This document shows positions 1 through 6,924 of a DNA stretch of 13,173 bases, piece by piece. The notes under the pieces are model-generated. The model had not been told where the DNA came from. It did not search any database and saw nothing but the letters and a program-made list of their open reading frames with translations. Each line of letters begins with the position of its first letter. Position 1 is the stretch's first letter. A program made the position numbers and the translations under genes. The stretch is from Candidatus Saccharibacteria bacterium UBA6039 (GTDB taxonomy: Bacteria > Patescibacteriota > Saccharimonadia > Saccharimonadales > Saccharimonadaceae): NCBI GenBank assembly GCA_002427805.1, contig DIZB01000003.1:1-13173 (forward strand), read 5' to 3'.

Positions 1-473
1 CGAATCCACCAGGTTGCATAGGTACTAAACTTAAAGCCCTTGTCTGGGTCGAATTTTTCAACTGCCCGAAGGAGCCCAGTGTTACCCTCCTGGATAAGGT
101 CGAGAAAATCGAGACCACGACCGCTGTAACGCTTGGCGATTGATACGACAAGACGCATGTTGGCTTCTGCCATTTTGTCTTTGGCTTTTTTGTCACCTGC
201 TACAACGCGCTGTGCGAGTGCAAGCTCCTCTTCGCTGTTAAGAAGTGGAATCTTACCAATTTCGCGTAGGTACAAACGAACGCTGTCGTCACTTGCATCG
301 TCAAAATACTGCCCTTGATTTAAGACATCTTCGTCATCTTCTTCTTCATCCTCTAGCTCTTCGAGCGCTGGGCCGTCAATATCAGCGAGCGGTCCGCCGC
401 TGGCATCAACAATCAAATCATCTGTACTGTCGTCTTCTGGTTCGTCGACAATAGGGGTTTTACTTTTGGCCAC
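1..473 (-). CDS. rpoD: RNA polymerase primary sigma factor RpoD (sigma-70), N-terminal part, cut by the window edge
   Basis: This is the N-terminal 157 codons of the housekeeping sigma factor, which directs RNA polymerase to -10/-35 promoters; the rest lies left of the window. A very acidic stretch (about residues 10-63, including an E/D run near 40-49) replaces a full region 1.1. Region 1.2 starts at DSVRLYLREIG (63-73). Region 2 follows with NMRLVVSIAKRY (105-116), LDFLDLIQEGN (121-131) and the promoter-melting end GFKFSTYATWWI (146-157). The start is GTG at 471-473. It has a strong Shine-Dalgarno AAGGAG seven bases upstream, lying inside the end of dnaG; the two frames overlap by 14 nt, which suggests translational coupling. 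dnaG-rpoD order matches the classical macromolecular-synthesis operon. Identity is certain from the region 2 signature. Confidence 0.97.
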   Translation of the reverse strand, partial: MAKSKTPIVDEPEDDSTDDLIVDASGGPLADIDGPALEELEDEEEDDEDVLNQGQYFDDASDDSVRLYLREIGKIPLLNSEEELALAQRVVAGDKKAKDKMAEANMRLVVSIAKRYSGRGLDFLDLIQEGNTGLLRAVEKFDPDKGFKFSTYATWWI

Positions 474-2220
474 TTTGTATCTCCTTAATAAGTTTGTTGA
501 TTTGACCGCGAACCTCAGTTGCCTTGGTGTCATCGCCAATGGTTTCTGCATCACGTAGTTGTTCGGTCAATATGTCCTTTTGTTTTTTCTTGTGTTCAGT
601 TTGCACTTGGCGGAGCAATCGTGCCGTTTCAAAGTAACGATCTTGATCGTTCCATTCGGCATATCGAGCGTCGGCTCTTAATAGTAATATTTTTACATAC
701 GTATCGTAATTTTGCAAGCTCTTAGGGGTTTCAAGGACTATCTTGCCTGGGTGCTTAGATATATATTTTGCAACTGCTTGACGTTGTTCGCCTTCGAGTG
801 ACATTGGATCAACGTCAACAAATAACGCTTGAGACGGCGCATCAATAAGCGCAACCGCCAATAAGTTATCTTGAAAAGACGATGCATCATACACAGTTTC
901 GCGTATACCTGGAGCCACTTTCTTGAGGTCAGCTGGTGATGAAACCTGGCGCTCAATATTTGCGAGTCGCTCAGTCAGATTTGTCGTAATGCCGCCAGTT
1001 TGTTCGGCAACAAGCTGTATATAATGTTGCACAGCAACTTCGTTTTTAAGCATTCGAATCACGCGCAGTGCTTCGTCGATATACCTACTTTTTCCTCTGG
1101 CGGTTGTGAGATCTTCACGACCCGCATATTGGCCTAACACCCACTCCACGAGTGGTGCCGGGGTATCAATCGCTGCCTGCCAAAGCGCTGGGTCTTTTTG
1201 GATGAGTTCATCTGGATCTTTTGCGCCACTAGGTAAACTAATAATCGTCAGCTCCACTTCTGCCTGTTCAGCTATCGGGATCGCTCGCTCAGTCGCAGCC
1301 AGTCCCGCCTTGTCACCGTCAAACGCCAAGCGTACATTTTCGGTCAAACGTTTTAACGCCCGCAGGTGATACTCGGTCATGGCTGTCCCGGCTGTCGCCA
1401 CCACACCCGTTATGCCTACTTGGTGACTACTCACAACGTCGAGGTTACCTTCCACGATTACTGCATAATCATTCTTCCGAATCGCTTCTTTAGCCTGAGA
1501 CAGTCCAAAGACATGACGACTTTTGTTATACAAAATTGTTTCTGGTGTATTAAGGTATTTTGGTGCCCTAGGGTCATCATCAACCAAAATACGAGCTGTA
1601 AAACCGATTACCTGTCCCACGCTATCCATGAGAGGTACCATCATGCGACCACGGAACAAATCTCCACCATATTGGTTGGTAAGCCCCGCTTCAGATAATT
1701 CCTTTTTACTGTAGCCTTTTTTAGTCAAAAACAAGACCAATGCATCACCGCTCGTTGGCGCGTAGCCAATTTTAAAGTCGGTCACAATTTGCTTACTCAG
1801 ACCACGTTTTTTGAATACATAGTCAACAGCGTGCGGGTTTTTAATCAGACTTTGCTGGTAATAACTAGCGGCGAGATCGAGCGCCTCTTTGAGCCGTTTT
1901 TTCTTGTCGGCGAGTTCTTTGCCACCTTTTTCATCGTATACTTCAAGTTCAACGCCCGCTTTACGCGCAAGGTGTGTAAGCGCCTCACGAAAATCCATAC
2001 CTTCGACTTCCATGATGAACGTAAAAATGTCACCACCGCGTCCAGATGAAAAGTCATGCCAAATATGTTTGTCTGGACTCACTACAAAGCTTGGTGTTTT
2101 TTCACCGCTAAAGGGGCTGAGTCCCTTAAAATTGCGCCCAGCCCGTTTCAGCTGCACATACTCCCCTACAACATCTTCGATGTTCAGTCGTGCCCGTACT
2201 TCTTCCTTGGCATCCTGCAT
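460..2220 (-). CDS. dnaG: DNA primase DnaG lacking all zinc-finger ligands
   Basis: DnaG makes RNA primers at the replication fork. The 586-aa length is normal. The N-terminal domain keeps the usual frame of the CHC2 zinc finger (FKGL-PF--EKTPSF, residues 31-45; GRGGDIFTFIM, 60-70), but the four ligands of the C-x2-H-x17-C-x2-C motif are Ser35, Ser38, Asp56 and Ser59 with exact spacing. I see no cysteine anywhere in the protein. The catalytic core looks intact: FRGRMMVPLMD (189-199), the TOPRIM glutamate in VIVEGNLDVV (254-263, Glu257) and the metal-binding DGD at 301-303 followed by KAGL. The C-terminal third (from about 430) is helical and probably the helicase-binding domain. The ATG at 2218-2220 lies six bases after an extended -10, so the mRNA is probably leaderless. 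rpoD follows with a 14-nt overlap. Whether the modified finger still binds template is unknown. Confidence 0.96.
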   Translation of the reverse strand: MQDAKEEVRARLNIEDVVGEYVQLKRAGRNFKGLSPFSGEKTPSFVVSPDKHIWHDFSSGRGGDIFTFIMEVEGMDFREALTHLARKAGVELEVYDEKGGKELADKKKRLKEALDLAASYYQQSLIKNPHAVDYVFKKRGLSKQIVTDFKIGYAPTSGDALVLFLTKKGYSKKELSEAGLTNQYGGDLFRGRMMVPLMDSVGQVIGFTARILVDDDPRAPKYLNTPETILYNKSRHVFGLSQAKEAIRKNDYAVIVEGNLDVVSSHQVGITGVVATAGTAMTEYHLRALKRLTENVRLAFDGDKAGLAATERAIPIAEQAEVELTIISLPSGAKDPDELIQKDPALWQAAIDTPAPLVEWVLGQYAGREDLTTARGKSRYIDEALRVIRMLKNEVAVQHYIQLVAEQTGGITTNLTERLANIERQVSSPADLKKVAPGIRETVYDASSFQDNLLAVALIDAPSQALFVDVDPMSLEGEQRQAVAKYISKHPGKIVLETPKSLQNYDTYVKILLLRADARYAEWNDQDRYFETARLLRQVQTEHKKKQKDILTEQLRDAETIGDDTKATEVRGQINKLIKEIQSGQK

Positions 2221-2226
2221 GTGTCT

Positions 2227-2235
2227 AGTATATCA
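2227..2235 (-). promoter_or_regulatory. extended -10 promoter for dnaG-rpoD (leaderless)
   Basis: On the minus strand this reads TG-A-TATACT, an extended -10 with one mismatch to TATAAT. Six bases separate it from the dnaG ATG, which would place the transcript start at or next to the start codon. No Shine-Dalgarno lies at usable spacing. No convincing -35 is visible, as is common when TGn is present. Confidence 0.65.
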
Positions 2236-2258
2236 TCCTTTACCTCTGTTACAGCTTG

Positions 2259-2267
2259 TGCTTAAAT
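2259..2267 (+). promoter_or_regulatory. weak extended -10 promoter for the divergent membrane protein gene
   Basis: TG-C-TTAAAT ends eight bases before the ATG at 2276. The hexamer matches TATAAT in four of six positions. TTTACC at 2239-2244 could be a -35 at 17-bp spacing. Together with the dnaG promoter it makes a 55-bp divergent promoter region in which both transcripts would be leaderless. Confidence 0.45.
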
Positions 2268-2275
2268 AGTGTCAT

Positions 2276-2884
2276 ATGCAGCCAAACCAAGTACAACCAG
2301 GCCTCTCCATGGAGTATCTCAATCAGATTGCCCCACAAGCACCTAAGCGGGCGCGATTTAGTAAGCTGCAGCTCATGATCTTTGGTGGTACACTGCTGAT
2401 TATTATCATTATCATCGCAAGTCTCATCTCACTTTCATCAGGTAGCGTCTCATCTCCAGAACAACTCGCTGCACGGCTGGCCTCAACCGAAACAATCGTG
2501 ACAGCTGCCCAGTCAAAGCTCAAAAGCACCGAACTACGAACCCTTAATAGCAATCTCAAGATCTACCTCACAAATACCAACCGTGACATTGCAGCACCGT
2601 TTATGGCCATTGGTGTTGATGTCGCGCACCTCGACCCTGTCGTCATTAAAAGCGAAGCGGGTGCCGACGTCACGGCACGTCTTGAAGATGCACGACTCAA
2701 TGCAGTCTACGACCGTACCTACGCGCGTGAAATGTCATATCGTCTCGATACGATCGTGAGCCTCATGCAAAAAATATATAAATCAACTGGTAATAGCCAG
2801 GTGAAGGCATTCCTCGATAGTGCATTTACAAACCTACAGCCGACTCAGAAACAGTTCTCTGACTATAACGATGCTAATAGTTAA
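2276..2884 (+). CDS. single-pass membrane protein of unknown function
   Basis: I do not recognise this 202-aa protein. A short Gln/Pro-rich N-terminus with a basic patch (Lys24, Arg25, Arg27, Lys30) precedes a very hydrophobic segment at about 31-53 that includes six consecutive isoleucines. The positive-inside rule places the N-terminus in the cytoplasm and residues 55-202 outside. The outer part is predicted mostly helical, with no cysteine, no cleavable-signal motif and no recognisable catalytic motif. It is the only plus-strand gene of the window, divergent from dnaG across 55 bp. Its stop overlaps that of the opposing kinase gene by four bases (TTAA). An internal Met12 is an alternative start, but the ATG at 2276 fits the upstream -10 element. 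Confidence 0.8.
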   Translation: MQPNQVQPGLSMEYLNQIAPQAPKRARFSKLQLMIFGGTLLIIIIIIASLISLSSGSVSSPEQLAARLASTETIVTAAQSKLKSTELRTLNSNLKIYLTNTNRDIAAPFMAIGVDVAHLDPVVIKSEAGADVTARLEDARLNAVYDRTYAREMSYRLDTIVSLMQKIYKSTGNSQVKAFLDSAFTNLQPTQKQFSDYNDANS

Positions 2885-3381
2885 GAATTAGCCCCTACCT
2901 GTTGATATATAAGTTGAATCGTTTCATCTTCGTGTAGTTCGTCAGTAATACAGACCTCGCCAACTACTTTCAAATAATCCTTTTCAATCCACCATGAACG
3001 CATCTCACTTTCGCCGAACTCATGAGAGTTTTGCTTTGTTTCATGTCTTCTTATAGTCTCTTCAAGAGTAATATCAAAATAATATACAAAGGAACTTCCT
3101 GTAAAATTTTGTATTAAATTAAGAAGCATATCACCGTATATATCACGTCTCAAAATACCTTCAATGATTACATTGTAACCGATAGTCATTCCGTATAGTG
3201 CAAGGTTATAAATAAGTTGAATACTAACGTTACCAGGCTTATCCTGTACGCGCAATATTTGACGTCTTATAACGTCTTGAGATATCAGCATTGTTTTATA
3301 GCCCATCTTATTCTGAAGCTTTACGGCGATGGTTGATTTTCCACCACCTGAATTGCCTCGAATAATAATTAACTTTTGCAT
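2881..3381 (-). CDS. P-loop kinase of the AAA_33/zeta-toxin-like type
   Basis: A 166-aa protein with a Walker A motif GNSGGGKST (9-17), a QDV segment at 35-37, a hydrophobic Walker B-like strand ending in Glu (VIIEG, 71-75), a central YYFDI strand (100-104) and an arginine-rich lid RRHETK (111-116). These features resemble small-molecule or nucleoside kinases of the AAA_33/Cpt/zeta-toxin group. The substrate cannot be told from sequence, and no antitoxin-like partner adjoins it. A longer reading from TTG at 3408 is possible, but the ATG at 3379-3381 places the P-loop at the usual distance and lies six bases after an extended -10. Hand counts give about 35% G+C in several lines of this gene against roughly 45-57% in lines of nearby genes, which suggests recent acquisition. 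It is convergent with the membrane protein gene. Confidence 0.85.
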   Translation of the reverse strand: MQKLIIIRGNSGGGKSTIAVKLQNKMGYKTMLISQDVIRRQILRVQDKPGNVSIQLIYNLALYGMTIGYNVIIEGILRRDIYGDMLLNLIQNFTGSSFVYYFDITLEETIRRHETKQNSHEFGESEMRSWWIEKDYLKVVGEVCITDELHEDETIQLIYQQVGANS

Positions 3382-3387
3382 AAACTC

Positions 3388-3396
3388 ATCATAACA
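3388..3396 (-). promoter_or_regulatory. extended -10 promoter for the kinase gene (leaderless)
   Basis: Reads TG-T-TATGAT on the minus strand, followed by six bases and the ATG at 3381. It lies in the 44-bp gap after mmcQ and is the main reason to prefer this start over the upstream TTG. Confidence 0.6.
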
Positions 3397-3425
3397 AAGT
3401 GTATGCAATAGTTATGTATTTGGCT

Positions 3426-3776
3426 CTACGTGGCGACAGTTTCGCCGCTCACTAGGCGATAGCTAAGATCAACAAGGCTCTTAAATTCATCTTCAGGCAC
3501 TTGGCCGGTCATGAGAATTGTATTCCAGTGTTTTTTGCTCAGGTGATAGCCGGGCAGAACTGTCTCATAGGTTTCACGAAGGCGCTCCGCGAGCAGTGGA
3601 TCACATTTAAGACTCACCTTCACTGGCTTATCGTCGTAATTAACGATTGCAAACAGTTTGCCACCACCGGTTTCAGCGTGGCCAATCTTATAGACCGACA
3701 CATCTTCACCAAACGGAAAATCAAGCCATGTGTTTGGAAAACTAAGCAGATAGTCATGGAGGTCCTTTACGTTCAC
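3426..3776 (-). CDS. MmcQ/YjbR family protein
   Basis: A 116-aa protein matching the MmcQ/YjbR family, a small alpha/beta fold with a CyaY-like topology whose members are proposed to bind DNA. The biochemical role is not settled. Family signatures are FPFGEDVSVYKIG (20-32), KLFAIV (40-45), VSLKCDPLLAERLRE (54-68), PGYHLSKKHWNTI (75-87) and the terminal LVDLSYRLV (101-109). The length is usual for the family. It begins with GTG overlapping the orn stop (GTGA, 3773-3776), and AAGG lies seven bases upstream inside orn, so it is translated in a coupled pair with orn. Confidence 0.92.
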   Translation of the reverse strand: MNVKDLHDYLLSFPNTWLDFPFGEDVSVYKIGHAETGGGKLFAIVNYDDKPVKVSLKCDPLLAERLRETYETVLPGYHLSKKHWNTILMTGQVPEDEFKSLVDLSYRLVSGETVAT

Positions 3777-4315
3777 GCGTTTACCTTCTTCAGGTAATAT
3801 TGTAGTTCTTCGATACTGCCACGGATATCACTAATTGCACGGTGCTCTTCGGGCTTTGCAAACTTCTTTTTAAACTTCGCCTCAAAGACTACTTTCCAAG
3901 CAGTTACATCAAGCATACGGTAGTGCAATTTTTGGTCAAGACGTGGCCATTCATTCACAATAAAACGCCTATCTTGGTGAATTGAATTTCCAGCCAGGAG
4001 CACTGGCTCGCCAGGTTTAAAGTGTTTGTCGATAAATGCTAACAATTCGTTTTCAACAATAAGTGAGCTTGGTGCAGTTTTATTTTGTTCGATTAGCCCA
4101 TCGCGAGAAGCAGTGTTTTTATCCCAAAAATCTTTACTCACCTTCATACGGCGCTTAAGTAAACTCGGGCTCACTGAAACAGCAGACTCATAAGTCGCAA
4201 TCTCTTTAAAATCCCAATCAGTCACAATTGCACCAATCTCAACAATACGATCCTTGTTTGGATCGAGTCCGGTCATTTCAAGATCGACCCATAAAATATT
4301 TGCGTGCTTTACCAT
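3773..4315 (-). CDS. orn: oligoribonuclease (DEDDh 3'-5' exonuclease)
   Basis: Orn degrades two- to five-nucleotide RNA fragments to mononucleotides, the last step of mRNA decay, and also cleaves pGpG-type dinucleotides. The 180-aa length is typical. The DEDDh residues are visible: Asp11 and Glu13 in WVDLEMTGLD (9-18), Asp115 in GNSIHQDRRFI (109-119), and His158/Asp163 in HRAISDI (158-164). The LDVTAW motif (135-140) is also typical of Orn. The ATG is seven bases after a TATAAT hexamer, so the transcript is probably leaderless. The gene ends with TGA inside the GTGA overlap with mmcQ/yjbR. This is the only TGA stop among the complete genes here and shows the standard stop meaning of UGA. Confidence 0.95.
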   Translation of the reverse strand: MVKHANILWVDLEMTGLDPNKDRIVEIGAIVTDWDFKEIATYESAVSVSPSLLKRRMKVSKDFWDKNTASRDGLIEQNKTAPSSLIVENELLAFIDKHFKPGEPVLLAGNSIHQDRRFIVNEWPRLDQKLHYRMLDVTAWKVVFEAKFKKKFAKPEEHRAISDIRGSIEELQYYLKKVNA

Positions 4316-4322
4316 TGAAGCT

Positions 4323-4328
4323 ATTATA
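4323..4328 (-). promoter_or_regulatory. -10 promoter element for orn-mmcQ (leaderless)
   Basis: A perfect TATAAT on the minus strand, seven bases before the orn ATG. It lies directly after the msrB stop codon (4331-4333), so any -35 contacts are inside msrB. No TGn extension is present. Confidence 0.65.
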
Positions 4329-4330
4329 GT

Positions 4331-4720
4331 CTATTTTGCAGTCTCAGGGGTGAACTTGAGACTAAGAGAATTAATACAGTAGCGAAGATCTGTTGGCGTA
4401 TCAAACCGTTCACCTTCAAAAAGGTGTCCCAAGTGGCCACCACAGTGACTACATGTTACTTCTGTTCGCTTCATGCCCATTGATGAATCATCCGTAAAGA
4501 TCACACGCCCTGGGATTGCATCATAAAAACTTGGCCAGCCACAGTGTGCATCGAATTTTTTTCCACTTTCAAAAAGAACAGTTCCGCAAGCAGCGCACGA
4601 GTAGCTACCATTTTCAAATGTAGAATCGTACTCACCACTAAATGGGGCTTCAGTCGCTTTATTGAACAGTACATCATACTGCTCAGACGTTAGTTTTGCT
4701 TTGTACTCTTCGCCTGCCAT
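4331..4720 (-). CDS. msrB: peptide-methionine (R)-S-oxide reductase MsrB
   Basis: MsrB reduces the R epimer of methionine sulfoxide in oxidised proteins. The 129-aa protein is a complete single-domain form. Two CxxC pairs, Cys42/Cys45 and Cys90/Cys93, form the structural zinc site. The catalytic cysteine is Cys115 in the RYCINSLSLKF motif (113-123). Cys60 in CGWPSF (60-65) is the likely resolving cysteine, and His97 in GGHLGHLF belongs to the active site. It starts directly after the mscL stop codon with no gap, with AAGGA seven bases upstream inside the mscL end, so the two are co-translated. No MsrA domain is fused or adjacent. Confidence 0.96.
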   Translation of the reverse strand: MAGEEYKAKLTSEQYDVLFNKATEAPFSGEYDSTFENGSYSCAACGTVLFESGKKFDAHCGWPSFYDAIPGRVIFTDDSSMGMKRTEVTCSHCGGHLGHLFEGERFDTPTDLRYCINSLSLKFTPETAK

Positions 4721-5161
4721 TTATTCATCCTTCTTTTTATCGAGTCTGTCTAGTTTTGCAAAGTGAATAAGCCAGTAAATAACAAAGGCAGTCGCCGTTA
4801 GTGTAATAAGCGATGACACGACAGCACCCCAGCTAAATACAAGGCCGCCCTTGCCTCCAGCTCCAGGAGCAACAGCAACCCATTTGAGCTGCGTGAGGTC
4901 AATGCCACCAATAATAAAGCCAACCACCGGGTTAATGATGCCATCCACAATTTGCTTAACTGATGCACCTGCAGCCGTTCCAACAGCAAGTCCAACAGCA
5001 AGTCCGATGATTCCTTGCTCACGAACAAAATTTAAGAAACTCTTTAACTCAGATTTGCCTGCATCAGCTATAAGTGCTGTATCGGCAAGAGCAATCTTGA
5101 CTGCCTTATCGATAGCAGGTGTAGGTATTTTTTTAGATGTACTCTTTTTCGTCGTCGCCAT
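4721..5161 (-). CDS. mscL: large-conductance mechanosensitive channel MscL
   Basis: MscL is a pentameric inner-membrane channel that opens on membrane tension and releases solutes during hypo-osmotic shock. The 146-aa protein carries an N-terminal extension of about 38 residues, Lys/Ser/Thr-rich at its start, before the family core. The amphipathic helix SFLNFVREQG (41-50) leads into the pore helix TM1 with GLAVGLAVGTAAGASV (53-68), followed by INPVVGFIIGGID (76-88). A Gly-rich periplasmic loop (95-106) precedes TM2 (about 108-133), then a basic and acidic tail. It is first in a unit with msrB. Unlike most unit-leading genes here it has a leader and a strong Shine-Dalgarno (AAGGAGG) four bases before the ATG. 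Confidence 0.93.
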   Translation of the reverse strand: MATTKKSTSKKIPTPAIDKAVKIALADTALIADAGKSELKSFLNFVREQGIIGLAVGLAVGTAAGASVKQIVDGIINPVVGFIIGGIDLTQLKWVAVAPGAGGKGGLVFSWGAVVSSLITLTATAFVIYWLIHFAKLDRLDKKKDE

Positions 5162-5165
5162 AAAA

Positions 5166-5189
5166 CCTCCTTATAGATTCAGTATATCA
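5166..5189 (-). promoter_or_regulatory. promoter and ribosome binding site of mscL-msrB
   Basis: Extended -10 TG-A-TATACT at 5181-5189 is followed by a short leader and the Shine-Dalgarno AAGGAGG at 5166-5172, four bases before the mscL ATG. It is the only clear leadered, Shine-Dalgarno-bearing first gene in the window. The promoter sits in the 43-bp gap after argS. Confidence 0.65.
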
Positions 5190-5204
5190 CTCGAATATGA
5201 GCAG

Positions 5205-6893
5205 TTACATCCGAGATGGAACTTCAATACCTAAGATGCCAAGGCCATGAGTGAACACAAAGCTTACCTTAGAAAGGACCGCGAGGCGCGCAGCTTTTTC
5301 GCGTGGCTCAGCATCACTCACGCGTGTCGTTTCGTAGTATCGGTTAAGATCGCGAGCGAGTTCATACAAATACGTTGCAATTTTGTGTGGCTCAAGATCA
5401 CGTGTGCTAAGGCGAATCACGTCTGGGTACTCACCAATTTTCAACAGAATAGCTTTTTCAGCTTCATAATCATAGTCTGGTGATCCGCTCGCGGCTTCAG
5501 GATTATCACTTAAAATTTTATTCACACGCACGGCAGCATACTGAATATATGGACCACTAAAGCCAGTCAGGGCAAAAATTGAATCCCAATCGAACAAAAT
5601 GTTCGTACGACGATCAGCTGCAAAGTCACTAAACTTTACTGCACCAAGCGCGATTTTACTAATGTCATCGGCTGAAATATCACGCTCACCCACAACTTCT
5701 CGCGCCTTCGCTTCAGCCTGGTCAAGCAGTTCTTCCATCAGTACGACACCCTTACGGCTACTCATTTTTTCGCGTGTGCCATCCTCGTTGAGTTGATCAA
5801 TGAAGCCAAACCAAAGATGATAGAGATCTGTCGTAATGCCTAGTTTCTTCGCCATAGCAAATAGCTGCGTAAAATAAAATTGTTGTTCACTACCGACGCA
5901 GTAAATCACACGGTCTGGATGCCAGTTCTCTTCACGGTACAGAATCGTTGCAAGATCTGTTGTCGCATAAAGAGCTGCACCATTACTTTTTTGCACAAGT
6001 AGTGGCACGTCAAAGCCCATGTCGTCGAGTGGTACGATAATTGAGCCGTCTTCGTTTTGCGTAGCTACACCCGTTTCGAGCAACTTCTGTACAGCATCTT
6101 TACCCTTAGGGGCAAAAAAAGCTTCGCCTAACTCATACTCAGTTGAAATCTTAAGTCGCTTCATCACCTTATGTATGTGCTCAAGTGAAATAGTGTTAAA
6201 GCGTTCACTATATGCTTTCGCCTCTTCGTCGCCACTCTCAAGTTTAATCAGCCATTGCTGTACGTGATCGGCGAGCTCCGTTTCACCACGTTCCTTTTCT
6301 TCGCTAAGTGCTTTTTTTGTCTCAATGTAGACACGTCCCAGCTCATACACGCCATCACGCATTAAAGCTTCTTCACTACTAAACTTCAAAAAACCAGTCA
6401 CCCATACACCAAACGGTGCGCCGTAGTCACCCAAGTGATCGTCGGTCATAACGTTCCAGCCGGTTGCTTCCATGAGGTTCTTCACTGCCCAACCTTGATT
6501 GCCAGGTCGTAAGTGTCCAACACTATACGGCTTTGCCATATTAGGGCTTGGATACTCAACGACGACTGTTTTGCCAGCCCCATCGGTATTTTGTCCGTAA
6601 CTCTCGCTCCAGTTGCTCTCAAGATCACTTGCAATATGGCTCGCAAGAACCCGCAGGTTAATAAAACCAGGCCCAGCAACAGTGACTTCCTCGTACAGCC
6701 CCGATTCTTGAAGTTTTGATACCAGCTCACTTGCAATATCACGCGGACTTTTACCAAGTGGCTTCGCAAGCTGCATCGCAACATTCGTTGAAAAGTCACC
6801 AAATTGAACATCAGGACGCGTCAGGGAAATATCTTGCTCGACACCAAAAAGTTCCAAGGCAACACTTTGAATATGTTCAGTAATATATTTCAT
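5205..6893 (-). CDS. argS: arginyl-tRNA synthetase
   Basis: A class I synthetase that charges tRNA-Arg. At 562 aa it is about normal length. The N-terminal Add1 domain is at 1-105, with GDFSTNVAMQLAK at 32-44. The catalytic domain opens with PSPNMAKPYSVGHLR (115-129), then HLGDYGAPFG (153-162), YATTDLA (309-315) and KMSSRKG (376-382). The C-terminal helical anticodon domain contains FSGPYIQYA and ends with LGILGIEVPSRM, the typical ArgS terminus. The first His of the HIGH motif is Ser124 (SVGH), and RPGNQG follows where RST-type sequence is usual. The ATG at 6891-6893 is eight bases after a perfect extended -10, so a leaderless transcript is likely. It is 31 bp downstream of the pilin-propeller gene. 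Confidence 0.97.
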   Translation of the reverse strand: MKYITEHIQSVALELFGVEQDISLTRPDVQFGDFSTNVAMQLAKPLGKSPRDIASELVSKLQESGLYEEVTVAGPGFINLRVLASHIASDLESNWSESYGQNTDGAGKTVVVEYPSPNMAKPYSVGHLRPGNQGWAVKNLMEATGWNVMTDDHLGDYGAPFGVWVTGFLKFSSEEALMRDGVYELGRVYIETKKALSEEKERGETELADHVQQWLIKLESGDEEAKAYSERFNTISLEHIHKVMKRLKISTEYELGEAFFAPKGKDAVQKLLETGVATQNEDGSIIVPLDDMGFDVPLLVQKSNGAALYATTDLATILYREENWHPDRVIYCVGSEQQFYFTQLFAMAKKLGITTDLYHLWFGFIDQLNEDGTREKMSSRKGVVLMEELLDQAEAKAREVVGERDISADDISKIALGAVKFSDFAADRRTNILFDWDSIFALTGFSGPYIQYAAVRVNKILSDNPEAASGSPDYDYEAEKAILLKIGEYPDVIRLSTRDLEPHKIATYLYELARDLNRYYETTRVSDAEPREKAARLAVLSKVSFVFTHGLGILGIEVPSRM

Positions 6894-6901
6894 TATGGCC
6901 T

Positions 6902-6910
6902 ATTATAACA
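6902..6910 (-). promoter_or_regulatory. extended -10 promoter for argS (leaderless)
   Basis: TG-T-TATAAT on the minus strand is a perfect extended -10. Eight bases separate it from the argS ATG. It lies in the 31-bp gap after the preceding gene. Confidence 0.7.
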
Positions 6911-6924
6911 GAGGTGTAGAGAAA

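Noticed and set aside
133..454. Plus-strand open frames over rpoD
   Set aside because: They are antisense shadows of a clearly recognised sigma factor and show no family features or promoter.
460..2220. Zinc-ligand loss in DnaG as a recoding or sequencing artefact
   Set aside because: Four separate codons are changed with the reading frame and spacing intact, and no UGA is decoded as an amino acid here.
2881..3381. Kinase as the toxin of a toxin-antitoxin pair
   Set aside because: No small partner gene adjoins it, and the plus-strand membrane protein is convergent rather than co-transcribed.
3382..3408. Longer kinase reading from TTG at 3408
   Set aside because: The added nine residues precede the P-loop strand without family support, and the promoter places transcription start near the ATG at 3381.
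4798..5234. Alternative frames over mscL on both strands
   Set aside because: MscL is unmistakable in its own frame; the others have shadow-like composition and no start signals.
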